A stretch of DNA of 64,000 nucleotides from Mycobacterium sp. (GCF_025965855.1 NZ_JAOPWB010000188.1:1-64000); one strand, 5' to 3'. Positions 45,699 to 55,005 are shown, counted from the first letter of the stretch. Notes: generated from the sequence alone by a model not told the origin. Numbers and translations: made by a program.

Positions 45699-48600
45699 CA
45701 CGGCGGCTTCCTCTCGGCGCGCAGCATCGGCAGCCAAAGCCGGGCGGCATAGGCGCCGAGCCGGTTGTCTTCGCCGTCGTACTCCTCGCCGGGCCGCGGA
45801 GGTTGCATCAGGGCGTCCAGTCGCGCGTTCTTGCCCCAGGCCCGCACGTGGGCGGGGGCCTCGTCCTCGCCGGGATAATTACCGGATCGCCACCGAAACT
45901 CCGCCTCGCGCATCGGGTCGTCACCGCTGTGCCGCGCGGCCGCCCAGGCATAGGATGTCTTGATGGGCAACGGAATCGGCTCCCGGCGCCCGGCGTCATA
46001 GATCGCCACCAGCTCACGCAGAAGCCGGACGGCTTGCTGAGAGTCACCGGGTGGCCGCCCCAGCCCCTCCACCCGCGGGGTGGTGCGGCGCTTGGGGCGG
46101 CCGATGCATACCGCCGACCAGTCGTGGCCCGGGTCACGAGCGATCAACGCCAGCAATGGAATCCATGACTCGAGCAGGTGCTTGCCGTCGAGCTTCGAAT
46201 ACGTGACCGACACCAGCCGATCCCCGTATACCGGCGATACCGTGCCGGTGAGCCGTCGCCCGGAGCCCAGGTCGATGTCGACGTCGTGGGCCCGTGCGTC
46301 CGCCCGCCGCTGCTGCAGCGCCGCGGCCGCGAGCCGCGCGGCCTGATCGCGAATCTCGGTTGCCTTGCGCCATCCCAGCTGGCCCGGCGGCAGCGTGCCC
46401 CGGCGCCACTCGGCCTGCCGCGCGTCATCGGGCGTCATGCCGCGCAGGATGTCGCCCAGCATCCGGTCGCCGACAGTCCACTCCTCGAGGGCGTTGATGT
46501 CGACCGGCATGGCGTTCCGCACGCCGTCGACGTCGCGGGGCAGCGTGAATTCCAGCGCCCGGAAGAAGCCCTTCACCGGGTCTTTGAAGAAGTTGACGAG
46601 GTCGGCGAGGATCACGTCGTCGGTGGGCGGTGGCGGCAACGGCCCGGAAATGAACCGCGGCGCTGCGCCCCGTTCGCCGCCATTCACCCGCGCCGCGCGC
46701 AGCACGGTCGGGTCGAAGCTGAACGGAACCTTCGGCACCAGGCCGCCGGGTATGACGTTGCGAATGTCGAACGGCTGCAACGGATGCTCGACGACGACGC
46801 GCTCGCGGATTTCGTCCGGTGTGGTCATGTCGAGGGTGTCGAGCACTTCGGCCAGCGGTACCGCCGGCGGGCGCGGTTGGCCGGAGTGCTCATTGGCCCC
46901 GGTGTACGTGATCACGAGGTTATCGGTGGCCGCGCTTACGGCGTCAAGCAGCAATTGCCGGTCCTCGGAACGGATGTCGCGTTCACCGGTCATCGGGTCA
47001 CGGGCCAGCACGTCGTCACCGTCGACGGCGCCCAGGCGCGGGAACACGCCGTCGTCGAGGCCGACCAGGCAGACCACCCGGTGCGGCACCGAGCGCATCG
47101 GCACCATCGTGCACACCGTCAGCGTGCCGGTGCGGAAGTTGGCCCGTGTCGGGCGTCCGGACAGGTGCCGGTCGAGCAGCGCGCGGATGTCGGGCAGCCG
47201 CAACGCGGTGTCGACCCGCGGACCGGCGTCGGCCAACACCCGTGCGAACTCGCGCTGCAGCTGGCTGGTCTGCCACAGGTCCGAATCGTCGACGCGCGCC
47301 AACAGGGCGATGCCGCCGGCCAGGGCGGCCAGCCATTCGCGTAGCGGCCGCGCGCCGGTGAGCGAGTCAACTACGCGTTGCAGCCGGCAGACGAATTCGG
47401 CCAACTGTCCGGCCAACTGGACGCGGTTGCTGCTGACGTCGTCGAGGGGCAGGGTGGAGTCGATCCAGGCGTGGGAGTCGTCGGACATCGCGACGCCGGT
47501 CAGCACCCGGTCGATGCCGAAACGCCAAGTGTTGTGGACGAAGTCGACGTGGTATGGCCGCCGATGTTCCTGGTCGAAGCCCCACCGGATGTTCGCCTGC
47601 CGGACCCAGCGGGCGATGGCCTCCAGGTCGTCATCGGTGAAACCGAAGCAGGCGCGCACCGGCGCGGCCTCGGCGAAATCGAGCACCTCACTGGCGGTCA
47701 CCCGGCTGCCCGCCAGCGCCAGCAACTGCGCGGCCACGCCGAGGAGCGGATTGGTCTGGATCGGCGAACGGTCCGCGAGCCGCACCCTCAATCGGTGAGC
47801 GGGATGCGCGCCGTGCACCACGTCGCCGAGCCCGAAATCGGCGACGATCAGCGGCGCGTAGGTCTCGATGTCCGGACACATCACCAAAATGTCGCGCGGC
47901 TCCAGCGTCGGGTCGTCCTGCAGGAGACCGAGCAGCACCTCGCGCAGCACATCGACCTGACGCGCCGGACCGTGGCAGCTGTGTATCTGGACGGAGCGGT
48001 CGTCCTCGGCGAGCTTGCGCCCTTGGGGCCGAACGGCATTGGCGGCGATGTCGGACTGCAGCCAGCCGAGCAGCGTGTCGGGGCGCTCCCGGCCCGGGAG
48101 ATATTCATCGGTCCGCGGATCCCTCGGCAGCCCGCGCTGGAGTTCGCGCAGGTCTCGCCCGAGCGTAGCCAGCAGCGGATGTTTCACGTCACGGTGGCTG
48201 ACGTCCGCACGGCGGGGAATCGCGCCGTGGGCGCCGGCCAGCGCCCGCCAGAGTTCGTCGCTGGGGTGGGGCAGCCACAGGTGCAGGTCGTGGTGGGTCG
48301 CCAGCGCGTCGAGCAACTGCACGTCGGTACACGCCAGGCGGGTGTGCCCGAACAGCGAAAGCCGCCGCGGCAGGGCGCTCGGCGCTTCCCGCAGCCGCGC
48401 GACGGTCTTTTCGTGGCGCACGTGCGGGGGGTCGGCCTCGACGTGGCGGACCAGCGCCCGCCACAGGTCCGGCTGCCAGAGCAGGTCCTCGTCGAGGTTG
48501 CCCGCGTTGCCGTCCAGCCAGTCGGTGAGCAGTTGCGGGCGCTGCCGCGCATAGGACGCGAACAACCCCGCCAGCCGGCGCGCCGTCGCATACCGCCGGG

Positions 48601-48994
48601 CGCGGCGCAGCTCCGCCTCCTCGCCGGTGTGAAAATGGCCCAAATGGGTTGCCAGCGTTTCACACCACGGCTCGTCGAGGCTGTGGTCGATGACCTCCAG
48701 CAGTGGCCACGTCATCGCCTCCGGCGACCACGGGTCGTCGTCGACCGTACCGGTCACCTCGGCGATCAACGACGCCGGACTGCGGAACGCCACCCCCGCG
48801 CACACCCCGTCGCCGGCGCCGGGCCTGGACCCCAGCACGTGCGACAGCCGCTGACTCAACCAGCGTTCCACGCCGCGCGCCGGCACCAGCACCAGCTCCT
48901 CGGCGAAGGGGTCGCTCAGGGGCTTGGCCAGCAGGGCGCCGAGACCGTCGGCGAGCAGGTCGGTGCGTTCGGCGCGGTGGAGGTGGATGGCCAT
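45698..48994 (-). CDS. recC: RecBCD subunit RecC
   Basis: This 1098-aa protein is the structural and recognition subunit. It starts MAIHLHRAERTDLLADGLGALLA with the family segment ELVLVPARGVERWLSQRLSHVLG; later ILVMCPDIETYAPLI and VPHRVVCLVGLDDGVFPR are typical RecC conserved blocks, and the nuclease-like C-terminal domain is present. First gene of recC-recB-recD. It is divergent from the nitroreductase gene, with the promoter in the 113-bp gap. ATG 48994 fits the family; 75 more codons upstream have no family resemblance. Confidence 0.95.
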   Translation of the reverse strand: MAIHLHRAERTDLLADGLGALLAKPLSDPFAEELVLVPARGVERWLSQRLSHVLGSRPGAGDGVCAGVAFRSPASLIAEVTGTVDDDPWSPEAMTWPLLEVIDHSLDEPWCETLATHLGHFHTGEEAELRRARRYATARRLAGLFASYARQRPQLLTDWLDGNAGNLDEDLLWQPDLWRALVRHVEADPPHVRHEKTVARLREAPSALPRRLSLFGHTRLACTDVQLLDALATHHDLHLWLPHPSDELWRALAGAHGAIPRRADVSHRDVKHPLLATLGRDLRELQRGLPRDPRTDEYLPGRERPDTLLGWLQSDIAANAVRPQGRKLAEDDRSVQIHSCHGPARQVDVLREVLLGLLQDDPTLEPRDILVMCPDIETYAPLIVADFGLGDVVHGAHPAHRLRVRLADRSPIQTNPLLGVAAQLLALAGSRVTASEVLDFAEAAPVRACFGFTDDDLEAIARWVRQANIRWGFDQEHRRPYHVDFVHNTWRFGIDRVLTGVAMSDDSHAWIDSTLPLDDVSSNRVQLAGQLAEFVCRLQRVVDSLTGARPLREWLAALAGGIALLARVDDSDLWQTSQLQREFARVLADAGPRVDTALRLPDIRALLDRHLSGRPTRANFRTGTLTVCTMVPMRSVPHRVVCLVGLDDGVFPRLGAVDGDDVLARDPMTGERDIRSEDRQLLLDAVSAATDNLVITYTGANEHSGQPRPPAVPLAEVLDTLDMTTPDEIRERVVVEHPLQPFDIRNVIPGGLVPKVPFSFDPTVLRAARVNGGERGAAPRFISGPLPPPPTDDVILADLVNFFKDPVKGFFRALEFTLPRDVDGVRNAMPVDINALEEWTVGDRMLGDILRGMTPDDARQAEWRRGTLPPGQLGWRKATEIRDQAARLAAAALQQRRADARAHDVDIDLGSGRRLTGTVSPVYGDRLVSVTYSKLDGKHLLESWIPLLALIARDPGHDWSAVCIGRPKRRTTPRVEGLGRPPGDSQQAVRLLRELVAIYDAGRREPIPLPIKTSYAWAAARHSGDDPMREAEFRWRSGNYPGEDEAPAHVRAWGKNARLDALMQPPRPGEEYDGEDNRLGAYAARLWLPMLRAERKPP

Positions 48995-49107
48995 TGCGCT
49001 GCCACCATAGAACGCCGCACCGACAGGCGGGGATGATTCCGCGCCGACATGCCGTTCGAGCATGGTGGCACGATGGCCAAGACAGCGAGGAAACGAGAAG
49101 GAACAAG

Positions 49108-49623
49108 ATGGAAGCTTGGGATGCGATCTGCGCGCGGCGCAATGTCCGGCAATACAAGCAGGAGCCGGTGCCAGAAGACGACCTGAACCGCATCGCCGAG
49201 GCCGGCTGGCGGGCACCATCGGCGAAAAACCGGCAGCCGTGGGATTTCGTGATCGTCACCGACCAGGCTCAGCTGCAGGAGTTGTCGACGGTCTGGCGGG
49301 GGGCGGGCCACATCGCCGCGGCCCCGGCCGCGATCGCGATCGTCGTGCCGGTCCCCCCGGATGAGCGCAGGCTGGTCACCGACACCTACGACATAGGCCA
49401 GGCCACGATGGCGATGATGATCGCGGCCACCGACCTGGGCATCGGGACGGGTCATTCGTCCGTGGGGGACCAGGAGAAGGCGCGCGCCATCCTGGGCGTG
49501 CCCGACGACCATCAGGTGGCATTTCTGCTCGGCATCGGGTATCCCGCCGACCGCCCGCTCACCCCGATCCGCAAGCCGGATCGGCGCCCGTTCTCCGAGG
49601 TCGTTCATCACGGCCGCTGGTGA
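49108..49623 (+). CDS. FMN-dependent nitroreductase-family protein
   Basis: This 171-aa enzyme has RRNVRQYKQEPVPEDDLNRIAEAGWRAPSAKNRQPWDFVIVT, the FMN-binding N-terminal pattern of the nitroreductase fold (Arg residues and the PSAxNxQPW turn). GIGTGHSSVGDQEKARAILGVPDDHQVAFLLGIGYP closes the domain. Members reduce nitro or quinone substrates or modify cofactors. ATG 49108 is preceded by GAGAAGGAAC. The GTG of the next (broken) frame overlaps its stop (GTGA). Divergent from recC. Confidence 0.88.
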   Translation: MEAWDAICARRNVRQYKQEPVPEDDLNRIAEAGWRAPSAKNRQPWDFVIVTDQAQLQELSTVWRGAGHIAAAPAAIAIVVPVPPDERRLVTDTYDIGQATMAMMIAATDLGIGTGHSSVGDQEKARAILGVPDDHQVAFLLGIGYPADRPLTPIRKPDRRPFSEVVHHGRW

Positions 49624-49946
49624 CCCAACGGCCGAATATGCTTGTTCTCCTGCATGATCACCGGGGCGACTACGGAATCGACGGATCGTTCCACACGATC
49701 TCGGCGCGCGCGCAGGGCATCAGTGTCGTCGCCCAGGCCGTCGCCCTGGCGGTATGGGCCGGGATCAGCTGGGCGCGCGGCAGGCGGGTGGCGGCGGCGC
49801 TGGCGGGGGGATCGGGCGTCGCCATGATCTCGGCGATGGCGTGGTACCTCTACGCGACGCGCTCGGGCAAGTTCGTCGTCTGGGACCGGGTGCTCGACGA
49901 GCTGCGCCTGCGGGACGACGAGACGGTGCTCGACCTCGGGTGTGGG
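49620..49946 (+). pseudogene. Truncated membrane-anchored SAM methyltransferase
   Basis: DYGIDGSFHTISARAQ, a hydrophobic pair of helices, and VWDRVLDELRLRDDETVLDLGCG match the N-terminal 110 residues of a mycobacterial methyltransferase. The SAM motif I is expected to continue GRGAVLL and then 100-150 further residues. Here homology stops exactly after DLGCG and an unrelated segment (about 40 codons) leads in frame into cynS. The catalytic domain is missing, so it is non-functional as a methyltransferase, but the frame itself stays open. Confidence 0.75.
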
Positions 49947-50069
49947 CTGGCGAAACGTCAAGCGCCGCAACCTCGGATGGCGCATGCGGTATGGCGGTCC
50001 GTGGTTTTCGACGCGGCGTGTCACCGCCGCCAAACCGGGGTGAGGCCCGGCGGTGCAATGCTGATACCC

Positions 50070-50525
50070 ATGACGAGAAACGAACTCACCGAACAGGTCG
50101 TGGTCGCGCGGCTGGCGAAGGGCCTGACCTGGCAGGAGCTGGCCGACGCGATCGGCAGGCCGGTGCTGTGGACCACGTCGGCATTGCTCGGCCAGCACCC
50201 GATACCCGCCGAGCTCGGCAAGGTCCTCGTCGAAATGCTCGGCCTCGACGGGTCGGCGGTGCCCGTGCTGGCGGCCCCGCCCATGCGGGGCGGCCTGCCC
50301 ACCGCCGTTCCGACCGACCCGACCATCTACCGCTTCTACGAAGCCCTTCAGGTGTACGGCGGCGCCATCAAGGAAGTGATCCACGAGCAGTTCGGCGACG
50401 GCATCATGAGCGCGATCAACTTCAGCGTCGACCTGCAGAAGAAGCCGCATCCGTCCGGTGACCGGGTCGTCGTGACTTTCGACGGGAAATTCCTTCCCTA
50501 CCAATGGGTTTCGGCGGAACAGTAG
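50070..50525 (+). CDS. cynS: Cyanate hydratase (cyanase)
   Basis: This 151-aa protein converts cyanate and bicarbonate to ammonia and CO2. An N-terminal helix-turn-helix-like domain (NELTEQVVVARLAKGLTWQELADAIGRP) precedes the catalytic domain with PTIYRFYEALQVYGGAIKEVIHEQFGDGIMSAINFSVD, where the conserved Arg, Glu and Ser of the decamer active site lie (YRFYE, KEVIHEQFGDGIMSAI). Length matches cyanases. ATG 50070 is the family start, with ATG 50058 a possible alternative. The frame is open 150 codons upstream through the truncated methyltransferase, so a 301-aa fusion could also be made. GTG of the next gene follows the stop directly. Confidence 0.93.
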   Translation: MTRNELTEQVVVARLAKGLTWQELADAIGRPVLWTTSALLGQHPIPAELGKVLVEMLGLDGSAVPVLAAPPMRGGLPTAVPTDPTIYRFYEALQVYGGAIKEVIHEQFGDGIMSAINFSVDLQKKPHPSGDRVVVTFDGKFLPYQWVSAEQ

Positions 50526-51536
50526 GTGGCAGCCAAGGCGCGCCAGTCGAAACTCGTGGATCTGGTGCTCTCCGGCGGCGGCGTCAAGTTCATCGGCCTG
50601 GTGGGCGCCGTAGTCGCGTTGATGGACGCCGGATATTCGATCAAGCGGGTGTCGGGTGTTTCGGCGGGCTCGGTGGTGGCGGCGGTCCTGGCGGCCGCAT
50701 CCACCGATGGCGGGCTGACCGGCGAGGAGGTGAAGGAACTCGCCTTCTCGGTACCGCTGCGCAAGTGGCGCGACGCGGGACCCGTTCCCTATCTCGGTGC
50801 CGCGTGGGGGCTGGTGCGGGGAACGAGCATGTATCGCGGTGACGCCGCCCACGATTGGATTCGGAGCGAGTTGAAGAACCTGGGCGTCACCTCCTTCGGC
50901 GATCTGATCCTCGACGAGGACCATCTACTCGAGGGACGGCAACGGCACTACAAGCTGGTGGTCACCGTCGCCGACGTGACCGCGGCACAGCTGGTGAGAC
51001 TCCCGTGGGACTACCCGCGGCTTTACGGTCTGGACCCCGACGAGCAGCTCGTCGCCGACGCGGTGCGCGCTTCGATGGCGATCCCATTTTTCTACCGCCC
51101 GGTCAGGCTGACCGGCGCCGACGGGGCGACATCCACCCTTGTTGACGGCGGTGTGCTGTCGAACTTTCCCATCGACACCTTCGACCGGCCTGACCGCAAA
51201 CCGCCACGCTGGCCCACGTTTGGGATCACGGTCTTACCGAGGCCCACCGAGGGGATCGGCGCTGTGATGCCCGCGCTGAAACCGCTGCGCCTTTTTGAAC
51301 AAACCGCATTGCTGGAGAGCCTGCTCACCACCATGCTGGCGGGCCACGACGAGACCCATCTCAGCCGGCCGTGGGTCTCCGCTCGTGCAATCGCCGTCGA
51401 ATCGAACGATGTCGGTGTGCTCGACTTCGATATCCCCACGGGGCGCCTCGAAAAGCTCTACGACAACGGTTACGCGGCGGCGCAGGCGTTCCTGTCCACC
51501 TGGGATTGGCCGGCATACCTGGACCGGTTCCGGTGA
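50526..51536 (+). CDS. Patatin-like phospholipase
   Basis: This 336-aa serine acyl hydrolase has the oxyanion segment LVLSGGGVKFIGLVGAV near the N-terminus, the nucleophile elbow SGVSAGSV (GxSxG) about 45 residues in, and the dyad Asp in TLVDGGVLSNFPIDTF. It probably hydrolyses membrane lipids or acyl esters. The GTG start abuts the cynS stop (TAG-GTG), so the gene is probably co-transcribed with cynS. No signal peptide. It converges with echA3 at a strong terminator. Confidence 0.9.
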   Translation: MAAKARQSKLVDLVLSGGGVKFIGLVGAVVALMDAGYSIKRVSGVSAGSVVAAVLAAASTDGGLTGEEVKELAFSVPLRKWRDAGPVPYLGAAWGLVRGTSMYRGDAAHDWIRSELKNLGVTSFGDLILDEDHLLEGRQRHYKLVVTVADVTAAQLVRLPWDYPRLYGLDPDEQLVADAVRASMAIPFFYRPVRLTGADGATSTLVDGGVLSNFPIDTFDRPDRKPPRWPTFGITVLPRPTEGIGAVMPALKPLRLFEQTALLESLLTTMLAGHDETHLSRPWVSARAIAVESNDVGVLDFDIPTGRLEKLYDNGYAAAQAFLSTWDWPAYLDRFR

Positions 51537-51621
51537 GCCGTCACGCCACTAGTCAGGTGCGACGCGAGGGTGAAGTGACGGCGCGTGGCGTACGTGTCAC
51601 AATTGCCGCGAGGAGGCGAGC

Positions 51622-51657
51622 AACGCGGTGGCCAGGTGTTTTACCGGCCACCGCGTT
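51622..51657. terminator. Bidirectional hairpin between patatin and echA3
   Basis: AACGCGGTGGCC (51622-51633) and GGCCACCGCGTT (51646-51657) form a perfect 12-bp GC-rich stem with a 12-nt loop. It lies between convergent genes and so can end transcription from both sides. There is no U-tract, as is common in mycobacteria. Confidence 0.8.
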
Positions 51658-51674
51658 CGCATTCTCAGCGCCCT

Positions 51675-52370
51675 TCAGAGCCCGAACTCGGCCTCTATCC
51701 CATCGATGCCGGCACGGATGGCCGCCAGGGCGCCGGCGCGGGTGCGCAATTTGGTTGCGGCGTGGGCGTGCTGTTGCAGGCCGGCGAATTCGGCAGCGGC
51801 CTCCTCCGCGCGGCTGACCACCATCTCGGGCAACACGATTTCGTCGACAAAGCCGGCGGCGAGGGCGGTTTCACCAAAGAACGTCTTGGCCAGCCCGGCG
51901 GCCTGCTGGTAGGCGGACTGCGTCAGCCGCAGCTTCATGATCTCCAGGGCCGCGTAGGGGATAACCATGCCGATCGCGACTTCGTTGGCCTGGATGTTGT
52001 ACGCGTGCGCGGCCACCCGGTGGTCGCCGGACGACAACAGGAACGCGCCCATCGCGATGGCGTGGCCGGTGCACGCCATCACCACCGGCTTGGGATGGGA
52101 CAAAAGTCGATACGCCAGCTCGAAGCCGCCCCTGAGCATGTCGATCGCGGGCTGCGCCTGGCCTGAGGTCAGGATCGTCAGGTCGAACCCGCCGCTGAAC
52201 ACCCGGTCGTTCCCGGTGATCACCAGCGCCCCGGCGTTGTCGCTGTCGGCCCGGTCGATCGCCTCGTTGAGCGCCTGCTGCATGGTCGGGCCCAGCGCGT
52301 TGACTTTGCCGTCGTCCATCCTGATGACCGCAATGGAATCCTTCAGGCTGTAGAGAACCGGGCCGCTCAT
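51675..52370 (-). CDS. echA3: Enoyl-CoA hydratase/isomerase family protein
   Basis: This 231-aa crotonase-fold protein is shorter than classical hydratases (about 260 aa). RVFSGGFDLTIL forms the first oxyanion strand, and AIAMGAFLLSSGDHRVAA with NEVAIGMVIP the second, with Glu in NEVAIG at a catalytic position. It probably acts in fatty-acid oxidation. ATG 52370 is chosen over a 19-codon extension. The place in the recCBD-echA3 order matches M. tuberculosis Rv0632c. Confidence 0.85.
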   Translation of the reverse strand: MSGPVLYSLKDSIAVIRMDDGKVNALGPTMQQALNEAIDRADSDNAGALVITGNDRVFSGGFDLTILTSGQAQPAIDMLRGGFELAYRLLSHPKPVVMACTGHAIAMGAFLLSSGDHRVAAHAYNIQANEVAIGMVIPYAALEIMKLRLTQSAYQQAAGLAKTFFGETALAAGFVDEIVLPEMVVSRAEEAAAEFAGLQQHAHAATKLRTRAGALAAIRAGIDGIEAEFGL

Positions 52371-52447
52371 GGGTTGCTCCTTCGATCGGTCGATCGATTG
52401 AATCAGATCGGCGTTAAGGGGCCCCATGGGGCCGGAGGCGGGCCGCG

Positions 52448-53281
52448 TCAGACGTGCTGGCTGCGGTGCTTGGCCAGATCCGCTTCGGCGTTACCCCAGC
52501 GCAGGCTGACGTCGGTGGGCTGGTCGAGCAGCCTGGTCCGCCACCGGTCCTGCGTCTCCTGCACGGCGCCGTTGATCCGCTCGATCTCGCTGCGGAACAC
52601 GTCGGGGCGTGTTTCCTTACTCGCGTAGTGGAAGTAGGTCAGCAGGCCGCGCAGCAGCTCCAGCTTCTGCTTTTCCCGTTTCGCCAGGTCGTGGGTCGTC
52701 ATCAACTCGATGCGCTGAACCGGCGGCAGCGCATCCCAGTCCAGCACCACACTGGTCTGCAGGACGGGTCGATCGCCCCGCCAGAACCGCGAACCACGCG
52801 GCTTGTCGGGGCGGTCGTAATAGATAACGGAGCCGGCGAAGCGAGATTCGATGCCAGTGCCGATTTCGGCGCGGTCGAGCGCCGAGTCCCACACCATGCG
52901 CCATTCCTGGCCGGGCGCGAGCACCGGCAACTCGCGCGGAAGCTGCAGTTCGACGACGTCGGCGTAGCCGTCGGCGGCGTTTTCGTATTCGGCCACCGTC
53001 GGTGGATTCGGAAATGAGAAACGGATGTCGTAGGCCGCGGCCTGACCGAAATTCCTGACAACGAGTTCGATCACATGCCAGTCGGCGGGATGCGGCTCCA
53101 TGAACATCCCGACGTGGGGCCGGGTCCGCTCCGCGGCCACCCGACGGTTGAGTCTGAGCTGGCGGTTTGTGAAGATCAGGGCGATGACACCCAGCAAAAT
53201 CGCAGCCCACGCCGCCCACGCCAACCAGGTGCTGGACCCAACATTTGTGACCCCGTGCCAGCCGTCCTGGATCCACCCCAT
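52448..53281 (-). CDS. Membrane-anchored protein of unknown function
   Basis: This 277-aa protein has one N-terminal transmembrane helix (WLAWAAWAAILLGVIALIF) then a basic stretch, so the rest is probably cytosolic. The domain after it has a beta-rich stretch with RPHVGMFMEPHPADWHVIELVVRNFGQAAAYDIRF, resembling an Ig-like immunophilin-type domain, and a C-terminal helical part (KREKQKLELLRGLLTYFHY, SEIERINGAVQETQDRWRTRLLD). Not recognised. ATG 53281 has GGAGG nine bases upstream; GTG 53290 is too close to it. The position corresponds to M. tuberculosis Rv0633c. Confidence 0.7.
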   Translation of the reverse strand: MGWIQDGWHGVTNVGSSTWLAWAAWAAILLGVIALIFTNRQLRLNRRVAAERTRPHVGMFMEPHPADWHVIELVVRNFGQAAAYDIRFSFPNPPTVAEYENAADGYADVVELQLPRELPVLAPGQEWRMVWDSALDRAEIGTGIESRFAGSVIYYDRPDKPRGSRFWRGDRPVLQTSVVLDWDALPPVQRIELMTTHDLAKREKQKLELLRGLLTYFHYASKETRPDVFRSEIERINGAVQETQDRWRTRLLDQPTDVSLRWGNAEADLAKHRSQHV

Positions 53282-53408
53282 TGAATCCACCCTCCGCTTA
53301 TATCACAGTGATCTTCGGCGGGAAATTTCGCTGGACCGATCGTAGAGGTATTCGGCGCATATTGCTGACCGCGCAATCAAGGCATCCAAAAAATGGCCGC
53401 CGAGTCAA

Positions 53409-54122
53409 TTAGCCACCCATCAACATTCGCCACTGATCGAGATCGGCGGCGCGATACACGTAGTTGGAGCGCTTGACCTCCGATAGCGATGCGCTCGGCT
53501 CGGCCGAATACCAATGTCCCGGAAACACTGTCGGGTCGCCCGGCAGCGCGGCGAGCCGCTGCAGACTGCGATACATCTCGTCGGAGTCGCCACCGGGGAA
53601 GTCGGTGCGTCCGCAACCGTCAAGGAACAACGTGTCGCCGGCGACCAGGCGGTCCCCGAGCAGGAAGCACTGGCTGCCGGGAGTGTGACCCGGGGTGTGC
53701 AGCAGCTCGATTTCGATATCGCCGATGCCGACCTTGTCGTGGCTCTCGTGGGTGGTGAGGTCACCGAGGCCGATCCCGGTGACCCTCGAAACCCAGAGGG
53801 CTTCATGGGTATTCACATGCACCGGAACAGCCGTCCGCTCCAGCAGCTCGGCCAGGCCCTTCAGCTTGAAGCCCATCATCTCCCCGCCCACGTGGTCGGG
53901 GTGATGATGGGTGACCAGCACCCCGGACAGGTGCATGCCGTCGGCCTCGAGCGCGTCGAGCAGATCGCCGGCGGCGTACGCGGGGTCGACCACCACGCAG
54001 TCCCCGGTCTGACGGTCCCCGATCAGGTAGGCAAAGTTGCGCATCTGCGTGGCGAACATGTCGCCGGCGGCGAAATCGCGACCGGAGAGCAGTTGGCGGA
54101 AGTACAGCCGGTCCTCTGACAC
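53409..54122 (-). CDS. Metallo-beta-lactamase-fold hydrolase (glyoxalase II-like)
   Basis: This 237-aa MBL-fold hydrolase has THHHPDHVGG (the HxHxDH zinc motif), LLHTPGHTPGSQCFLLGD, DTLFLDGCGRTDFPGGD and VFPGHWYS with the remaining metal ligands. The family includes glyoxalase II and persulfide dioxygenases; the substrate is uncertain. GTG 54122 is used. It is equivalent to the Rv0634c position. The stop is 128 bp from the preceding gene on this strand. Confidence 0.88.
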   Translation of the reverse strand: MSEDRLYFRQLLSGRDFAAGDMFATQMRNFAYLIGDRQTGDCVVVDPAYAAGDLLDALEADGMHLSGVLVTHHHPDHVGGEMMGFKLKGLAELLERTAVPVHVNTHEALWVSRVTGIGLGDLTTHESHDKVGIGDIEIELLHTPGHTPGSQCFLLGDRLVAGDTLFLDGCGRTDFPGGDSDEMYRSLQRLAALPGDPTVFPGHWYSAEPSASLSEVKRSNYVYRAADLDQWRMLMGG

Positions 54123-54241
54123 CCGACCAGACTAGGGCTTGTCCGAGACTCGCCGCTCGCGACTTCGCGTTCGGCCACGTTTCGCCGGAAACGGGCCGTC
54201 GATGATCGGTTCGCGTCAAGGCCAGTGGGTATTGTTGCCGC

Positions 54242-54451
54242 ATGAAGAAGACGGTCGAGATCGAAATCGACGACGATCTGGTCCAAGAGGCGATACGCCG
54301 GTTCCATCTCGCCGATACGCGCGAGGCCGTCCATCTCGCGTTGCGGACATTGCTCGGCGACTCCGAAGCGGAGGCTCAGCAAGGCGACGAGTACGACGAG
54401 TTCAGCGACCTCAGCGCGTGGCAACCCCATCGCAGCGGCGACGGCGGCTGA
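54242..54451 (+). CDS. VapB-type antitoxin-like protein, no toxin adjacent
   Basis: This 69-aa protein has the VapB beta-strand plus helix pattern: MKKTVEIEIDDDLVQEAIRRFHLADTREAVHLALRTLL, a ribbon-helix-helix-like DNA-binding part, then a short acidic tail (EAEAQQGDEYDEF). VapB antitoxins pair with PIN-domain VapC toxins, but no PIN gene follows before the tRNAs. It may be an orphan antitoxin. It lies in the position of Rv0634A. ATG 54242 directly follows GTATTGTTGCC and lacks a strong ribosome site. Confidence 0.75.
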   Translation: MKKTVEIEIDDDLVQEAIRRFHLADTREAVHLALRTLLGDSEAEAQQGDEYDEFSDLSAWQPHRSGDGG

Positions 54452-54546
54452 TTTCCTCACCCGCCCACCTGTGGTTTGGTGACGTTGTGCGCCAGGCTGT
54501 ACCCTCTTTTAGGCCCTCGGCGCGACTGTCGCTTGGGTGAAGAACG

Positions 54547-54619
54547 GCCCCCTTAGCTCAGTCGGTAGAGCGTTTCCATGGTAAGGAAAAGGTCAACGGT
54601 TCGATTCCGTTAGGGGGCT
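54547..54619 (+). tRNA. thrT: tRNA-Thr (GGT)
   Basis: This 73-nt tRNA has the acceptor stem GCCCCCT/AGGGGGC, a normal D arm (AGCTCAGTCGGTAGAGC), an anticodon arm with loop ATGGTAA (anticodon GGT) and a T arm with GGTTCGATTCC. No CCA is encoded. It heads the tRNA-Thr, tRNA-Met, rpmG, hadABC order known from mycobacteria. Confidence 0.97.
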
Positions 54620-54673
54620 CGGCGGACGCCGAGCAAGCGGGCGGCCCCCGAACCCTAAAACGGGGTGCCCAGA

Positions 54674-54747
<74 letters not shown>

Positions 54748-54792
54748 CAACACAACATTGCGACTTCGAGAGAGATTTGAGAGAGAACGGAC

Positions 54793-54960
54793 ATGGCTTC
54801 CAGTACTGACGTGCGGCCGAAGATCACCCTGGCCTGCGAGGTGTGCAAGCACCGTAACTACATCACCAAGAAGAACCGCCGCAACGACCCCGACCGGATG
54901 GAGCTGAAGAAATTCTGCCCGAATTGCGGCAAGCACCAGCCCCACCGCGAGACGCGTTAG
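54793..54960 (+). CDS. rpmG: Ribosomal protein bL33
   Basis: This 55-aa large-subunit protein has two CxxC zinc-ribbon pairs (CEVCKHRNY and CPNCGKH), so it is the zinc-binding (C+) form; mycobacteria also carry a zinc-free form elsewhere, used when zinc is scarce. The start ATG follows GAGAGAAC. It lies between tRNA-Met and hadA, as in M. tuberculosis rpmG2. Confidence 0.96.
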   Translation: MASSTDVRPKITLACEVCKHRNYITKKNRRNDPDRMELKKFCPNCGKHQPHRETR

Positions 54961-55005
54961 CCCCGTAAAGCATTCATCGAGACTCACTAGGTAGGTTCAA
55001 GACTT

